A DNA stretch of 64,000 nt from Desulfovibrio sp. MES5 (GCF_002237645.1 NZ_MJUZ01000011.1:124001-188000); one strand, 5' to 3'; positions 14,447 through 22,834 are shown, numbered from the stretch's first letter. The notes: a model not told the origin generated them from the letters alone. Made by a program: numbers and translations.

Positions 14447-16076
14447 CTCTCTTCATCCAGCCGCGCACCAGTGTCACCACCTGTTCCATATGGTTGTCCG
14501 ACAGGCTGAAGATGTGCGCTTTCAGTGCTTCAATGTCCTTGAACATCAGATCGTCCTCGTCATCAGCATCGCCCATCGACGATTCGTCTTCAGTTCTGGC
14601 GGCCTCTTCCAGAGCCTCATAGAGAGCAAGCTGCTCTTCGGCGGCAGGCAGACCTTCCAGACCTTCGACCATTTCGCCCGCTTCGACCTTGGGGCGGATA
14701 AGCGCCAACACCACAGGCCGCACGATAAGCATCAGGAACAGGAATGCCAGCAGCGCGTTGAGTAGGGGCTTGCCCAGACGCTCGGCGTAGTCGGCCAGCA
14801 TGTCGGCAAAGTTGGGGTCCTTGGGCGGCTCCGAGTCGGTAAAGGGCGCAGAGCTGACTTCCAAAGCATCGCCCCGGCCCGTGTCCAGCCCCACAGCGTT
14901 GTGCACCAGCTGGCGCACCCGCTCAAGCTCTTCACTCTTGCGCGGCATAAAGGTCCAGACGCCATCGGTCTTTACATACGTGCCATCAATGAGGACTGCA
15001 ACCGTCAAACGGCGCAATTCACCCACATTTGAAACAATCTGCTGTTCTTCCTTGTTGATTTCATAGTTGGTGGTACGCGATTCACGCGTGCCGCTCTGGT
15101 CTGAAACCGAACCGGTGATGCCGTCGCCACGAAAATTTACATCCGGCGCGCCCGCTTCAAGATTGGCGCGGCCCTGCTGGCTTTCTTCCTGACGGTATTC
15201 ACTGCGAACCGCTGTTTTTTCAGGATCAAAAAGCTCGCGGCGTATGGTCTTCTGGCTGAAATCCATATCGGCATTGACCTTGGCGATAACACGGCCAGAG
15301 CCAAAAAGGGGCTGCAGCATTTCTTCAATGCGGCGTTCAAGGTTGCGCTGCACGGTCTGGCGGTATTCCATCTGAGTGGTCGTGATGCCCGCCAGGCTGT
15401 CTTCTTCCGGCTGGTAAAGAACCTTGCCGCTGGTGTCGGTGATGGAAACATGGGCTCTGTCCAGCCCTTCAACGGACATGAGCATCATGTTGAGAATGGC
15501 GTTGATTTCTTTCTGGTCGATCTTGATATTGGCCCGGGTAAGCTTGAGAACCACCGAGGCCGAAGGAGACTGGCGCTCTTCGACAAAAAGGCTGCGGCGC
15601 GGGATGACCAGATGCACGCGGGCGCTTTCAACACCGGGAAACTGGCTGATGGTGCGGGCCAGTTCCCCCTGGAGCGCGCGTGAGTAGTTGATCTTCTGCA
15701 CAAAGTCGGTTTGGCCGACCTTGACCTTGTCAAAAATCTCAAAACCAATGCCCTGCCCTACCAGGCCGCCTTCGCCCGCTATCTTGATGCGCTGGTCGTA
15801 AACCACTTCCTGGGGCACCATAATAGTGGCCCCGTTGTCGGTGATACGGTAGGCCACCTTGTCGCCCTGCAAGGTCTTGATGACCACGTTGGCGTCTTCA
15901 GGACCAAGGTTTGAATAAAGAACCCGGTATTCGGGGCGGGTCATCCAGATGGAAAGACCAATGACCGCAGCCAGCAGCCCGACAGCCCCGCCAACGGAAG
16001 CAACGCGTTGCAGTGGGCTCATCTTGGCCCATATCGCCGTGAAGGAGTTGACGAATTGTTGAATGAATGCAGGCAT
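14427..16076 (-). CDS. fliF: Flagellar MS-ring protein FliF
   Basis: Inner-membrane ring protein on which the basal body is built. 549 residues from ATG 16076 with AGGAG upstream. Transmembrane helices at about 24-45 and 440-465. The first periplasmic ring-building domain has the typical YRVLYSNLGPEDANVVI, and ARVHLVIPRRSLFVEERQSPSASVVLKL marks the conserved secretin-like core (residues about 168-195). The cytoplasmic C-terminus (HMEQVVTLVRGWMKRD) is the FliG-binding segment. Its own sigma-54 promoter lies ~50 bases upstream of the start. Its last 20 bases overlap the 73-aa ORF that duplicates this segment. Two same-orientation family A repeats bracket the pair. Confidence 0.96.
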   Translation of the reverse strand: MPAFIQQFVNSFTAIWAKMSPLQRVASVGGAVGLLAAVIGLSIWMTRPEYRVLYSNLGPEDANVVIKTLQGDKVAYRITDNGATIMVPQEVVYDQRIKIAGEGGLVGQGIGFEIFDKVKVGQTDFVQKINYSRALQGELARTISQFPGVESARVHLVIPRRSLFVEERQSPSASVVLKLTRANIKIDQKEINAILNMMLMSVEGLDRAHVSITDTSGKVLYQPEEDSLAGITTTQMEYRQTVQRNLERRIEEMLQPLFGSGRVIAKVNADMDFSQKTIRRELFDPEKTAVRSEYRQEESQQGRANLEAGAPDVNFRGDGITGSVSDQSGTRESRTTNYEINKEEQQIVSNVGELRRLTVAVLIDGTYVKTDGVWTFMPRKSEELERVRQLVHNAVGLDTGRGDALEVSSAPFTDSEPPKDPNFADMLADYAERLGKPLLNALLAFLFLMLIVRPVVLALIRPKVEAGEMVEGLEGLPAAEEQLALYEALEEAARTEDESSMGDADDEDDLMFKDIEALKAHIFSLSDNHMEQVVTLVRGWMKRDETVKA

Positions 16077-16137
16077 GTTCCGCTCCTGTGCGCGTAAGCG
16101 CTGGTTTTCCGACGCCAGGGCCGGGCTTTACTAGCCA

Positions 16138-16154
16138 TAGCAAGAGCTATGCCA
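16138..16154 (-). promoter_or_regulatory. Sigma-54 promoter for fliF
   Basis: Minus strand reads TGGCATAGCTCTTGCTA. The -24 GG and -12 GC are separated by exactly 10 bases, matching the TGGCAC-N5-TTGC consensus at 9 of 10 informative positions. The predicted start is near 16128, giving a ~50-base leader before fliF. Confidence 0.78.
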
Positions 16155-16370
16155 CTATATCGCATACGGATTTGACAGGGCGCATCTGGTTGCGTGGCCT
16201 GCCGCGTGAAGCTCAAATTCGTGACGCAAAAAAACCTTTCCCCAGCGGCAGAGCCACATGAGGAAAGGTCGTTCAGGAGTACGCGTTCGTCGGGCAGAGA
16301 ATTGTGTTGGCCGGATATGAACTGTCTATAGTTACGCCGTAAAAGGTAAGCCCCCGGCAAACGTCATCTA

Positions 16371-16521
16371 GGGAAGCACTGATTAAAGAGCCTCCTGAAA
16401 ACGCGCAGTTATTTCGTTTGGCAAGACGCGATCTTTTTGAAAGCAGGAGTGGACTCTTCCGTCCTTAACTGTTTCAAAAAAAGTGAAGCAACACCGCCAA
16501 ACGGAATAAATCAGCGTTTCC
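16371..16521 (+). repeat. Family A palindromic repeat, copy 2
   Basis: Same orientation as copy 1 and highly similar (GGGAAGCACTGATTAAAGAG ... AATAAATCAGCGTTTCCC). The ends form terminal inverted repeats of about 14 bases (GGGAARCRCTGATT). It abuts the fliE stop codon and lies between fliE and the fliF sigma-54 promoter, so it could terminate the flgB-flgC-fliE transcript. Confidence 0.88.
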
Positions 16522-16968
16522 CTAGAACTGCATCTTTGAAATTTCTTTATACGCTTCCAGAACCTTGCCGCGCACAGCGGTCGTCAGCTTCATGGCAAGA
16601 CTCGACTTCTGCATGGTGATCATGAGTTCCTGCACGTTTTGCGTGCGCCCAGAAGCGAAGTCATCGATGGCATTGTCCTTCACGTTCTGTAACTGATTTA
16701 CCTTGTTGAGCGAGTCTTTGAGCGTTCCTGTAAAGCTGTTCTCGGGCATCACGGGCGTTGAAGCCCTGCCGGGGAACTGCATCTTGTCTATCTGAGCGCC
16801 GAAGTTTTCACCGGTATCCACCTGGCTGCGGGCAAGGCTCTGATCCAGAGTGCGGGAAAAAAGCGTCTGCCCGCCGACCGCCGACCCTTGCTGCAAGCTG
16901 CCTGAAACCTTGTTGAAATGCTGTATGGCTTCGCTATAGGCGCGCATGCCCGTTGCCTGAATGCTCAT
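16522..16968 (-). CDS. fliE: Flagellar hook-basal body protein FliE
   Basis: Small periplasmic adaptor joining the MS ring to the proximal rod. 148 residues, longer than the usual 100-115 because of an N-terminal extension of about 40 residues. The conserved C-terminal part is clear: FTGTLKDSLNKVNQLQ, then DDFASGRTQNVQELMITMQK, LAMKLTTAVRGKVLEAYKEI and a hydrophobic end. Start ATG 16968 has AGGAG seven bases upstream. It lies in the standard order flgB-flgC-fliE. A palindromic repeat begins at its stop codon. Confidence 0.93.
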   Translation of the reverse strand: MSIQATGMRAYSEAIQHFNKVSGSLQQGSAVGGQTLFSRTLDQSLARSQVDTGENFGAQIDKMQFPGRASTPVMPENSFTGTLKDSLNKVNQLQNVKDNAIDDFASGRTQNVQELMITMQKSSLAMKLTTAVRGKVLEAYKEISKMQF

Positions 16969-17026
16969 GATGTTCTCCTGACGCTACCCGCTGGTTCCAT
17001 TTGCCCGTAACGGCGCATACACTGTA

Positions 17027-17464
17027 CTATTTGCCGATTTCAAGCGCCTTGGTGTACATGCCCTTGATGGCGTCCACCGTGGTGACGTTGGCTTCAAAAT
17101 TGCGTTGGGCCGTCATGAGGTTGGCCATTTCCTCCACCACGTTGATGTCGGGATACATCACGTAGCCTTCGGCGTTGGCGTCGGGATTGCCCGGCTCATA
17201 CACGCGCTTGAAGGGGCGGTTGTCCATTGTCACGGCCATGACGCGCACGCCTTTGACCGAGCGGTCAAGGGCCGACTGCATGTGGACGGAAAAAGGATCG
17301 TCCACGTCAGCCGTCTGCTGCACGACGGTGCGCCTGCGGTAAGGACCGCCCAAAGGCGTACGCGTGGTCTTGGCATTGGCCAGGTTCATTGAAATTGTAT
17401 TGATGCGCGTACGATCGGCCGCGAGGCCCGATGCGCTTATGTCAAATGCTGTCATGAAGTCCAT
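17027..17464 (-). CDS. flgC: Flagellar basal-body rod protein FlgC
   Basis: Proximal rod subunit exported by the flagellar type III apparatus. 145 residues, normal length. N-terminal rod-family signature FDISASGLAADRTRINTISMNLANA, and C-terminal NVVEEMANLMTAQRNFEANVTTVDAIKGMYTKAL typical of FlgB/FlgC/FlgG rod helices. ATG 17464 has AGGAGG six bases upstream. It sits between flgB and fliE with short spacers, so the three are one transcription unit from the sigma-54 promoter at 18022-18038. Confidence 0.96.
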   Translation of the reverse strand: MDFMTAFDISASGLAADRTRINTISMNLANAKTTRTPLGGPYRRRTVVQQTADVDDPFSVHMQSALDRSVKGVRVMAVTMDNRPFKRVYEPGNPDANAEGYVMYPDINVVEEMANLMTAQRNFEANVTTVDAIKGMYTKALEIGK

Positions 17465-17568
17465 GACGTCCTCCTGATACGCAAAAATCCGTAAAACTCG
17501 CCCGACCTGCCTGCGCTTCCTGCATGACGAGCCGGGTCGCGCGCTGCCCGTTGACCGGGCGGCGCTTC

Positions 17569-17982
17569 TTACGCCTGCTTGCCGTCCTGTATGACGGTAT
17601 GTATGCCTTCAAACGTTTTTGTCAGAACTTGGGCCAGCGCTGTAAACTGCAACTGGTTCTTGGAGTGCTTGGCCATTTCCTTATCCAGGTTCACACGGTC
17701 TTCGCCGTGAATACGCCTGGGCTTGAAAGCCTCCGACCACTCGGGCCTGAAGGATGAAGGATCAAAGGTCGAGGGAATGTGCTCCTCGCTGGTGCGGCTC
17801 ATCTGCCCTTCCATATTCTGTCCGAGGGCGGTCTGAAGCTCTTTTTCAAAGCTCAATTCACGCGGCTTGTAGTTGGGGGTGTCAATGTTGGCCAAGTTGG
17901 CGGCAATGACATTCTGCCTTTGAAGCTGCATGTTCATGACCGTGCCGACCAGGCTAACCTGACTGGTGAACAAACTTTTCAT
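17569..17982 (-). CDS. flgB: Flagellar basal-body rod protein FlgB
   Basis: First proximal-rod protein. 137 residues from ATG 17982 (MKSLFTSQVSLVGTVMNM), chosen because GGGAGG lies just upstream; an in-frame start 19 codons earlier has no such site. The N-terminal motif VIAANLANIDTPNYKPRE is diagnostic, and the C-terminus (LQFTALAQVLTKTFEGIHTVIQ) is the usual amphipathic rod helix. It is the first gene of the basal-body cluster and is preceded by a sigma-54 promoter and, further up, a strong terminator that isolates it from the exonuclease gene. Confidence 0.95.
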   Translation of the reverse strand: MKSLFTSQVSLVGTVMNMQLQRQNVIAANLANIDTPNYKPRELSFEKELQTALGQNMEGQMSRTSEEHIPSTFDPSSFRPEWSEAFKPRRIHGEDRVNLDKEMAKHSKNQLQFTALAQVLTKTFEGIHTVIQDGKQA

Positions 17983-18021
17983 GATGCCTCCCGCAGTCCT
18001 TATGGATTGCTGACAAGGCGG

Positions 18022-18038
18022 AAGCAAAACCTGTTCCA
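18022..18038 (-). promoter_or_regulatory. Sigma-54 promoter for flgB-flgC-fliE
   Basis: Minus strand reads TGGAACAGGTTTTGCTT: GG and GC are separated by 10 bases and the -12 part is a perfect TTGC. It lies ~40 bases upstream of the flgB start, in an A+T-rich leader. Confidence 0.75.
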
Positions 18039-18091
18039 TTTTTATTTATACAAATTAAAACAGTTTGTTATATAAAAAATCACACAACATA

Positions 18092-18146
18092 AAAACCTCT
18101 GGCCCGGACATCGCCATTTTGTTGACGAGGCCGGGCCAGAGGTTTT
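18092..18146 (-). terminator. Strong hairpin terminator between the exonuclease gene and flgB
   Basis: Perfect 16-bp inverted repeat AAAACCTCTGGCCCGG / CCGGGCCAGAGGTTTT with a 23-base loop, followed on the minus strand by TTTTTATG. It ends transcription of the 18424-19384 genes before the flgB promoter. Confidence 0.85.
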
Positions 18147-18192
18147 CAGGCCCCGGTGCACCCTGCACAGGCAGGTTTGGAGCCATAGATTA

Positions 18193-18325
18193 CCTTTGAA
18201 ATGCTTCACATTTCAATTTTTCATTCTGCGGAAAATGCGGTTTTTACCGAGTTTACGGCACGCTGCGGCGATTTTCAGGCGAGCGCAGCGTTAGCGTTTT
18301 TTCCTTTGAACAAGGTAAAAGGCTC
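18193..18325 (+). repeat. Family C dispersed element, copy 1
   Basis: Begins CCTTTGAAATGCTTCACATT, in which TTGAAAT and ATTTCAA form a small hairpin; a region with CGCTGCGGCG follows, and it ends near CCTTTGAACAAGGTAAAAGG. Related elements are at 19984-20130, 23639-23770, 51712-51845 and 59473-59592. This copy is the most diverged. Confidence 0.6.
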
Positions 18326-18423
18326 TATTCTGATCAGGCTTCATAAAAGCGCCTTTTCCACAACCACCCCTGCTTCACGGGCATGGCAGGAAAATGCATT
18401 GCACGGCAAGGCCGCGGCGCCGT

Positions 18424-18954
18424 CTACAGACGCATCTGGCCGTCAGTGACGCCCAAGGCCCGCAAATGCAGGTAGACCTCGGCGCAGGCCTCGGCATCCG
18501 ACCCGGCGTTGTGGTGGTTGAGCGCTATGCCGAAATGCTCGCAGACATGGTTGAGCTTCTTGGAAGGCAGGGGCAGGCTGCGCCGTGCACCCTTGAGCGT
18601 GCATAAAAAATGGAACCTGGGGGTTTCGGCCCCGGCCTCGCGGCAGCAGGCCTGCAACACGCGCCTGTCAAAAGAGGCGTTGTGCGCCAGCAACGCATCG
18701 GCCCCAGCCATGAATGTTTCCATTTGCGGCCAGACGTCGGCGAAGGTGGGCGCGTCTTTAAGCATGGGCCAGGTGAGCCCGTGGATTTCCGTAAACATAA
18801 CCCGTGAGGACGGCGGGCGTATCAGACTGTAAAGCCGGTCCACAACGCGCCCGTCCTCAATGCGGGCAAGGCCCACAGCGCAAGCGCTGTGGGCCGCATA
18901 CCCGGAGGTTTCAAAATCTATGGCCACGCAGGGCGCGGCGTGTACAGCGAGCAT
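18424..18954 (-). CDS. DEDDh 3'-5' exonuclease (DnaQ/epsilon-like)
   Basis: 176 residues from ATG 18954, one base after the stop of the gene at 18956, so translation is coupled. The DEDDh active site is complete: Asp-x-Glu in CVAIDFETSGY, Asp in LLAHNASFDRRVL, and His/Asp in HHNAGSDAEACAEV. EIHGLTWPML is the usual substrate-strand contact. Small stand-alone proteins of this type act as DNA polymerase III epsilon-like proofreaders, RNase T-like enzymes or general exonucleases; sequence alone cannot decide. No BRCT or helicase domain is attached. Confidence 0.85.
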   Translation of the reverse strand: MLAVHAAPCVAIDFETSGYAAHSACAVGLARIEDGRVVDRLYSLIRPPSSRVMFTEIHGLTWPMLKDAPTFADVWPQMETFMAGADALLAHNASFDRRVLQACCREAGAETPRFHFLCTLKGARRSLPLPSKKLNHVCEHFGIALNHHNAGSDAEACAEVYLHLRALGVTDGQMRL

Positions 18955-18955
18955 G

Positions 18956-19384
18956 TTACTCCACGTTTTTTTCGGCGTTGCGCGCGCCTTCGGCCAGACG
19001 GGCCATGATGTAGTCACGCATGTGGGCGTCGTCGCCTTCAAGATTGAAGCAGCGTGCGTCCTCGTCCATCAGGCCATCGGGCACAAAGTCGCCCATGTCT
19101 TCAGCGTCCGTAACCATGTTGTTGTAAAAGCAGACAGACAGCCAGCGGTTATCCGGTTCATCGTCCACCACGTCAAGCAGCACAAAGAGTTCGCGCTTGA
19201 TCTGGGCGGCGTGCCGGGCGCGCAAAGAGTAGCTCACGCCGGGTCTGGCCTTGAAGGTAAAACTCATACCGCTGTGCGCGGCCAGAAAATCCATATAGGC
19301 TGTAAAAGCCGCCTTGACATTCTGGGGATCGATTTTCCAGCCATCAAGAAATTCCCGCAACTCCTGCGAACCCGTGACGTTCAT
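18956..19384 (-). CDS. Conserved-looking hypothetical protein upstream of the exonuclease
   Basis: 142 residues; I do not recognise the family. It starts MNVTGSQELREFLDGWKIDP with an ATG at 19384, contains a beta-rich middle (GMSFTFKARPGVSYSLRARH, then ELFVLLDVVDD) and an acidic C-terminal helix with a Cys-Phe-Asn-Leu-Glu stretch. No signal peptide or membrane segment is seen. The stop codon lies one base before the exonuclease start. Such tight coupling suggests a functional link, for instance a substrate-binding or regulatory partner (inference only). Confidence 0.6.
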   Translation of the reverse strand: MNVTGSQELREFLDGWKIDPQNVKAAFTAYMDFLAAHSGMSFTFKARPGVSYSLRARHAAQIKRELFVLLDVVDDEPDNRWLSVCFYNNMVTDAEDMGDFVPDGLMDEDARCFNLEGDDAHMRDYIMARLAEGARNAEKNVE

Positions 19385-19400
19385 ATCTGCTCCAGTTGTT

Positions 19401-19886
19401 TTATCTACCCCACTGCCAGGGCGGAGTGCCTATTTTCAGGCCCCATATGCCCCGTTTTTCCACAACAGCCTGGTGTTCCTGTATCATCCAGCGGCGGCAA
19501 AAGATAGCCCTGCAATTTTGTCTGTCAATCCAGGCCAGGCCTTCCATCACCAGCTGATAGTTAACGGATGCGCCCCCAACCTGGATAAGCGCGCTTATGG
19601 TGCCCGACTCGCTCTCGCCCACGGGCTCCACCGTTACCCTTGAGCCACGCGGCATGATCTCGGCAAGGCGTTGGCGGGCCTCTGGCCCAAAGGGCTGATT
19701 CAGGGTCGGGGCCTCAATGCCATAAAACCGCAACACCACCTCAGCATCGTCGCCCTTGTCTGTCTTGTTGACGGTAATGGTGTTGCCATCCTCCACACGA
19801 ACAACCCTGGCGTCCCAGGCAAGAGCCGGGAGGCTTCCCCAAGCAAGACAGATGGTCAGACAGAAACAAATGATCCTGATCAGCAT
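19401..19886 (-). CDS. Exported staphylococcal-nuclease-like (SNase fold) protein, catalytic residues altered
   Basis: 161 residues from ATG 19886, with a G-run ribosome site just upstream. Residues 1-24 are a Sec signal peptide ending ALA-WD. The rest follows the SNase/TNase fold: RVVRVEDGNTITV, VVLRFYGIEAPTLNQPFGPEA and VNYQLVMEGLAWI. Compared with active members, the DGDT metal-ligand Asp is Asn (DGNT), and the later YGR-LA segment reads SGT-ISA, lacking the second catalytic Arg; the Arg and Glu of RFYGIEAP are kept. It is therefore probably a weak nuclease or a binding protein located in the periplasm. It lies 16 bases upstream of the 18956-19384 gene. Confidence 0.78.
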   Translation of the reverse strand: MLIRIICFCLTICLAWGSLPALAWDARVVRVEDGNTITVNKTDKGDDAEVVLRFYGIEAPTLNQPFGPEARQRLAEIMPRGSRVTVEPVGESESGTISALIQVGGASVNYQLVMEGLAWIDRQNCRAIFCRRWMIQEHQAVVEKRGIWGLKIGTPPWQWGR

Positions 19887-19983
19887 ACACCCCCCGGTGC
19901 GCGTCTTGAGTACTTTCACGTTGTAACGCCCAGGCGGTTGCATGGGCGGCAAACGCGCAGAGATGCAAACGCAGCCTGGCCGT

Positions 19984-20130
19984 TAGAGCATTTTTACCTT
20001 TGAAAAAGGCTGCATGCCCCACTACTGCACTCGAGTGCAGCGCGCCGCAACGTGGCGTGGATTCGGACGAAAATAGCGTTTTTCGAAGAAAAAATCGCTC
20101 CGCCCTTGAGGATGTATACCCTCAAGAGCG
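19984..20130 (-). repeat. Family C dispersed element, inverted copy
   Basis: Contains TTTTTACCTTTGAAAAAGG, then CACTCGAGTGCAGCGCGCC, then GCAACGTGGCGTGG and a T/A-rich hairpin (AGCGTTTTTCGAAGAAAAAA). It matches the reverse complement of the element at 51712-51845. It sits between the feoB terminator and the SNase-like gene. Confidence 0.6.
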
Positions 20131-20191
20131 CTTTGAACAAAAGTCCAAAACCGAAAGTCTATTATACAGGCGTCGATAACTCAAAAACAAT

Positions 20192-20230
20192 GCCCGTGCC
20201 GCAAGCCCTTTGTCAAGGCGCGGCACGGGC
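20192..20230 (-). terminator. Terminator downstream of feoB
   Basis: Perfect 11-bp stem GCCCGTGCCGC / GCGGCACGGGC followed on the minus strand by ATTGTTTTTG, 135 bases after the feoB stop. Confidence 0.75.
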
Positions 20231-20365
20231 GTATTGGTAAGATGAGTATTCTGTTACGAAGGCTTTTGCCTTCGGGCGGCGCGGGTTGCGCCCCGCTCCA
20301 TGCCGTGCAAAAGGCTCAGACGGCCCTGGCGCGGCAGGCAGGCAACGCAAGCCCGCCCATGCAAG

Positions 20366-22630
20366 CTATCCCCAGACAGAGCGGCCTACCTGATAGGCCG
20401 CCAGCGCGACCACGTAGGCTACGGCAGTATTGAAGACCATGCTGAAAAGCAGCCAGCCCCAGCTTCCCGCCTCCTGCTTGATGACCACGAGCGCCACAAA
20501 GCAGGGAGAATACATAAGCACGAACAACATGAGAGAAAGCGCCGTGGCCTTTGACCAGTTGCTGTCGCTCTTCAGGCGTTCGGCCAGGGGAGCGGCGTCT
20601 TCCGGGTCCTGCGCGCCAATGGCGTAAGCTGTGCCAAGGGTAGACACGATGGCTTCCTTGGCGGCAACGCCTGCCAGCAGGGCAATGTCGGTACGCCAGT
20701 CAAAGCCCACGGGCTGGGTGGCAGGTTCGATGGCCTTGCCCAGGCGTCCGGCAATGGAGTAGGCCAGTTCTTCTTCACCCATTTCGTCACGCACGCCAGT
20801 CAGCTCTTCCTCAAGGGCGGTACGCTCTTCAGCGCCTTCGGGGAAGGCGGCGATCTGCGCTTCAAGCTGCTCGATCTTCTGTTCGAAAGGCGCGGCCATT
20901 TCTTCGGGCATCTTGGGGAAGGTCATGCCCGCCCAGATGATGATGGAAATGGCCACCAGCACGGTACCGGCCTTTTTAAGATACATCCAGGCGCGTTCCC
21001 AGCAGTGCAGCAGCAGGCTGAACAGGGTGGGCATGCGGTACGGCGGCAGTTCCATAACAAAGGGCGTCGCTTCGCCCTTGACGATGGAGGAGCGCAGCAG
21101 GCGCGCCACCAGCAGGGCCATAACCCAGCCCACAAGCATGATGAGGAACATGACGGTGGGCGCATTATCGGGGAAGAATGCGCCAGCCAGCATCAGAAAG
21201 ACCGGCAGCTTCGCGCCGCAGGCCATGTAGGGCAGGGTCAGCAGGGTCGCCAGTTTTTCCTTGGGGCTGCGCAGAGTACGGGTGGCCATGGCTCCGGGGA
21301 TGGCGCAACCGCCGGCAATGCCGCCGGAAATGATGTAGGGCATGACCGAAGCGCCGTGCAGGCCGAAGAAGCGGAAGATGCGGTCCATCATGTAGGCCAC
21401 ACGGGCCATGTAGCCGCTGTCTTCCATAAAGGAAATGAGGACAAACATGATGAGGATCAGCGGCACAAAGCTGATGACGCCGCCCACACCGGCAATGATG
21501 CCGTCCACGACCAGGGATTTGGCAAGCCCTTCAGGCATCACGTCGCCCAAAAACCCGCCAAGCCAGGCAAAGCCGTCTTCGACCCAGCCCTGAGGATACG
21601 CGCCCACCTCAAAGGTGACGTAGAACATGAAATAAAGCACGCCGATCATGATCAGCGGGCCGAACAGCGCGTTGGTGAGCACTTTGTCCAATTTGTCGGA
21701 AAGGGCCAGGCGGTCCTTGCCGGGGTCCTGCTGGAAAACGCCGTCACGCAGGATGCTGCGAATGTAGCCATAACGATGGTCCGTAATGAGGGACTCAAGG
21801 CTGGCATTCAGCGTGGCGCGCGTATGGTCTGCGATTTTTTTACGCAGGCCTTCAAGCTCGGTGGTGGTTTTGGGGTCGGCCTTGCGGACTTCATTCAATA
21901 TAACGTCATCCCCTTCCAGCAGCTTGAGGGCTACCCAGCTCGGCAGGTAACGATCGGTCAGCAGCTTGGCGGCGACAATGCGTTTTTCAAGTTCAAGCAG
22001 CGCTTCATCAAGCTCCGCGCCGTAAGAAATGCGCATAGGTTCGCGCTTGCCCTTCTGGCTCAGCTCAACGGCGGCTTCCATAGCCTCCTTGAGGCCTTCG
22101 CCAGTGCGCGCCACCATGGGCAGCACAGGGATGCCCAGCAGGGCGCCCAGGCGATCCATATCAATATGCACGCCCGAATTGCGCGCTTCGTCCATCATAT
22201 TGCAGGACAGCACCAGAGGCGTGCCCATTTCAAGCATCTGCACGGTGAGAAGCAGGTTACGTTCAAGGGCCGAGGCATCGACCACGTTGATGACCGCCTG
22301 CACGTTATCGCTGGCAAGTTCCTGCCGGGCCACAAGTTCTTCCTGCGAATAGGCAGTCAGCGAGTAGGTGCCGGGCAAATCCACCACGATTACGCGCGTA
22401 CCGTTTACATTAATGTGGCCTTCTTTTTTATCAACGGTAACGCCGGGGTAGTTGCCCACATGCTGGCGAGCGCCGGTATAGCCGTTAAACACCGTTGTCT
22501 TGCCGCAGTTGGGATTGCCAGCCAGGGCGATACGCAGGGCATGGCCGTGGTGGCCATGCTGCCCGTGGTGGTCATGCTCATGCTGACCGTGCGCTCCCAC
22601 GCCATTCTCCAAATCTTTTGTCTCACTCAT
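20366..22630 (-). CDS. feoB: Ferrous iron transport protein FeoB
   Basis: Inner-membrane Fe(II) importer with a cytosolic G domain. 754 residues from ATG 22630, with GGGAGG upstream. The N-terminus carries a His-rich stretch (about residues 14-30: several His and Gln-His pairs) before the G domain: G1 AGNPNCGKTT at 38-46, GNYPGVTVDKK, G3 DLPGTYSLTAYS and G4 NMMDEA. The membrane part has the two gate motifs, with Cys-containing GGIAGGCAIPGAMATRTL and PYMACGAKLPVF. No feoA lies next to it in this window. A Fur-like box ~190 bases upstream and its own terminator suggest an iron-repressed single-gene unit. Confidence 0.97.
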   Translation of the reverse strand: MSETKDLENGVGAHGQHEHDHHGQHGHHGHALRIALAGNPNCGKTTVFNGYTGARQHVGNYPGVTVDKKEGHINVNGTRVIVVDLPGTYSLTAYSQEELVARQELASDNVQAVINVVDASALERNLLLTVQMLEMGTPLVLSCNMMDEARNSGVHIDMDRLGALLGIPVLPMVARTGEGLKEAMEAAVELSQKGKREPMRISYGAELDEALLELEKRIVAAKLLTDRYLPSWVALKLLEGDDVILNEVRKADPKTTTELEGLRKKIADHTRATLNASLESLITDHRYGYIRSILRDGVFQQDPGKDRLALSDKLDKVLTNALFGPLIMIGVLYFMFYVTFEVGAYPQGWVEDGFAWLGGFLGDVMPEGLAKSLVVDGIIAGVGGVISFVPLILIMFVLISFMEDSGYMARVAYMMDRIFRFFGLHGASVMPYIISGGIAGGCAIPGAMATRTLRSPKEKLATLLTLPYMACGAKLPVFLMLAGAFFPDNAPTVMFLIMLVGWVMALLVARLLRSSIVKGEATPFVMELPPYRMPTLFSLLLHCWERAWMYLKKAGTVLVAISIIIWAGMTFPKMPEEMAAPFEQKIEQLEAQIAAFPEGAEERTALEEELTGVRDEMGEEELAYSIAGRLGKAIEPATQPVGFDWRTDIALLAGVAAKEAIVSTLGTAYAIGAQDPEDAAPLAERLKSDSNWSKATALSLMLFVLMYSPCFVALVVIKQEAGSWGWLLFSMVFNTAVAYVVALAAYQVGRSVWG

Positions 22631-22819
22631 GCAAGTGCCCTCCCGCTCCGCTAATGACGCAAAAAAACCCGTGCAGATCACGAATCATGATCATGCCGGA
22701 AAACTTGCTCATACTAGCCGTCCTGGAGCTCTGATTGTGACAGTTCCTGGGCGGGCACCATAGAGTCCTGCGCACGCCCGCCACCGCCATTTAATGACGT
22801 CTGGGTTCCCCGAAAAAAA

Positions 22820-22834
22820 TGAAAATGAATTCCA
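22820..22834. promoter_or_regulatory. Fur-like box upstream of feoB
   Basis: TGAAAATGAATTCCA matches the 7-1-7 Desulfovibrio Fur palindrome TGAAAAT-N-ATTTTCA at 12 of 14 defined positions. It lies ~190 bases before the feoB start, so the transcript would have a long leader; only a promoter test would prove its role. Confidence 0.5.

Noticed and set aside
21005..22654. 549-codon plus-strand open frame
   Set aside because: Antisense to feoB, whose motifs are unambiguous.
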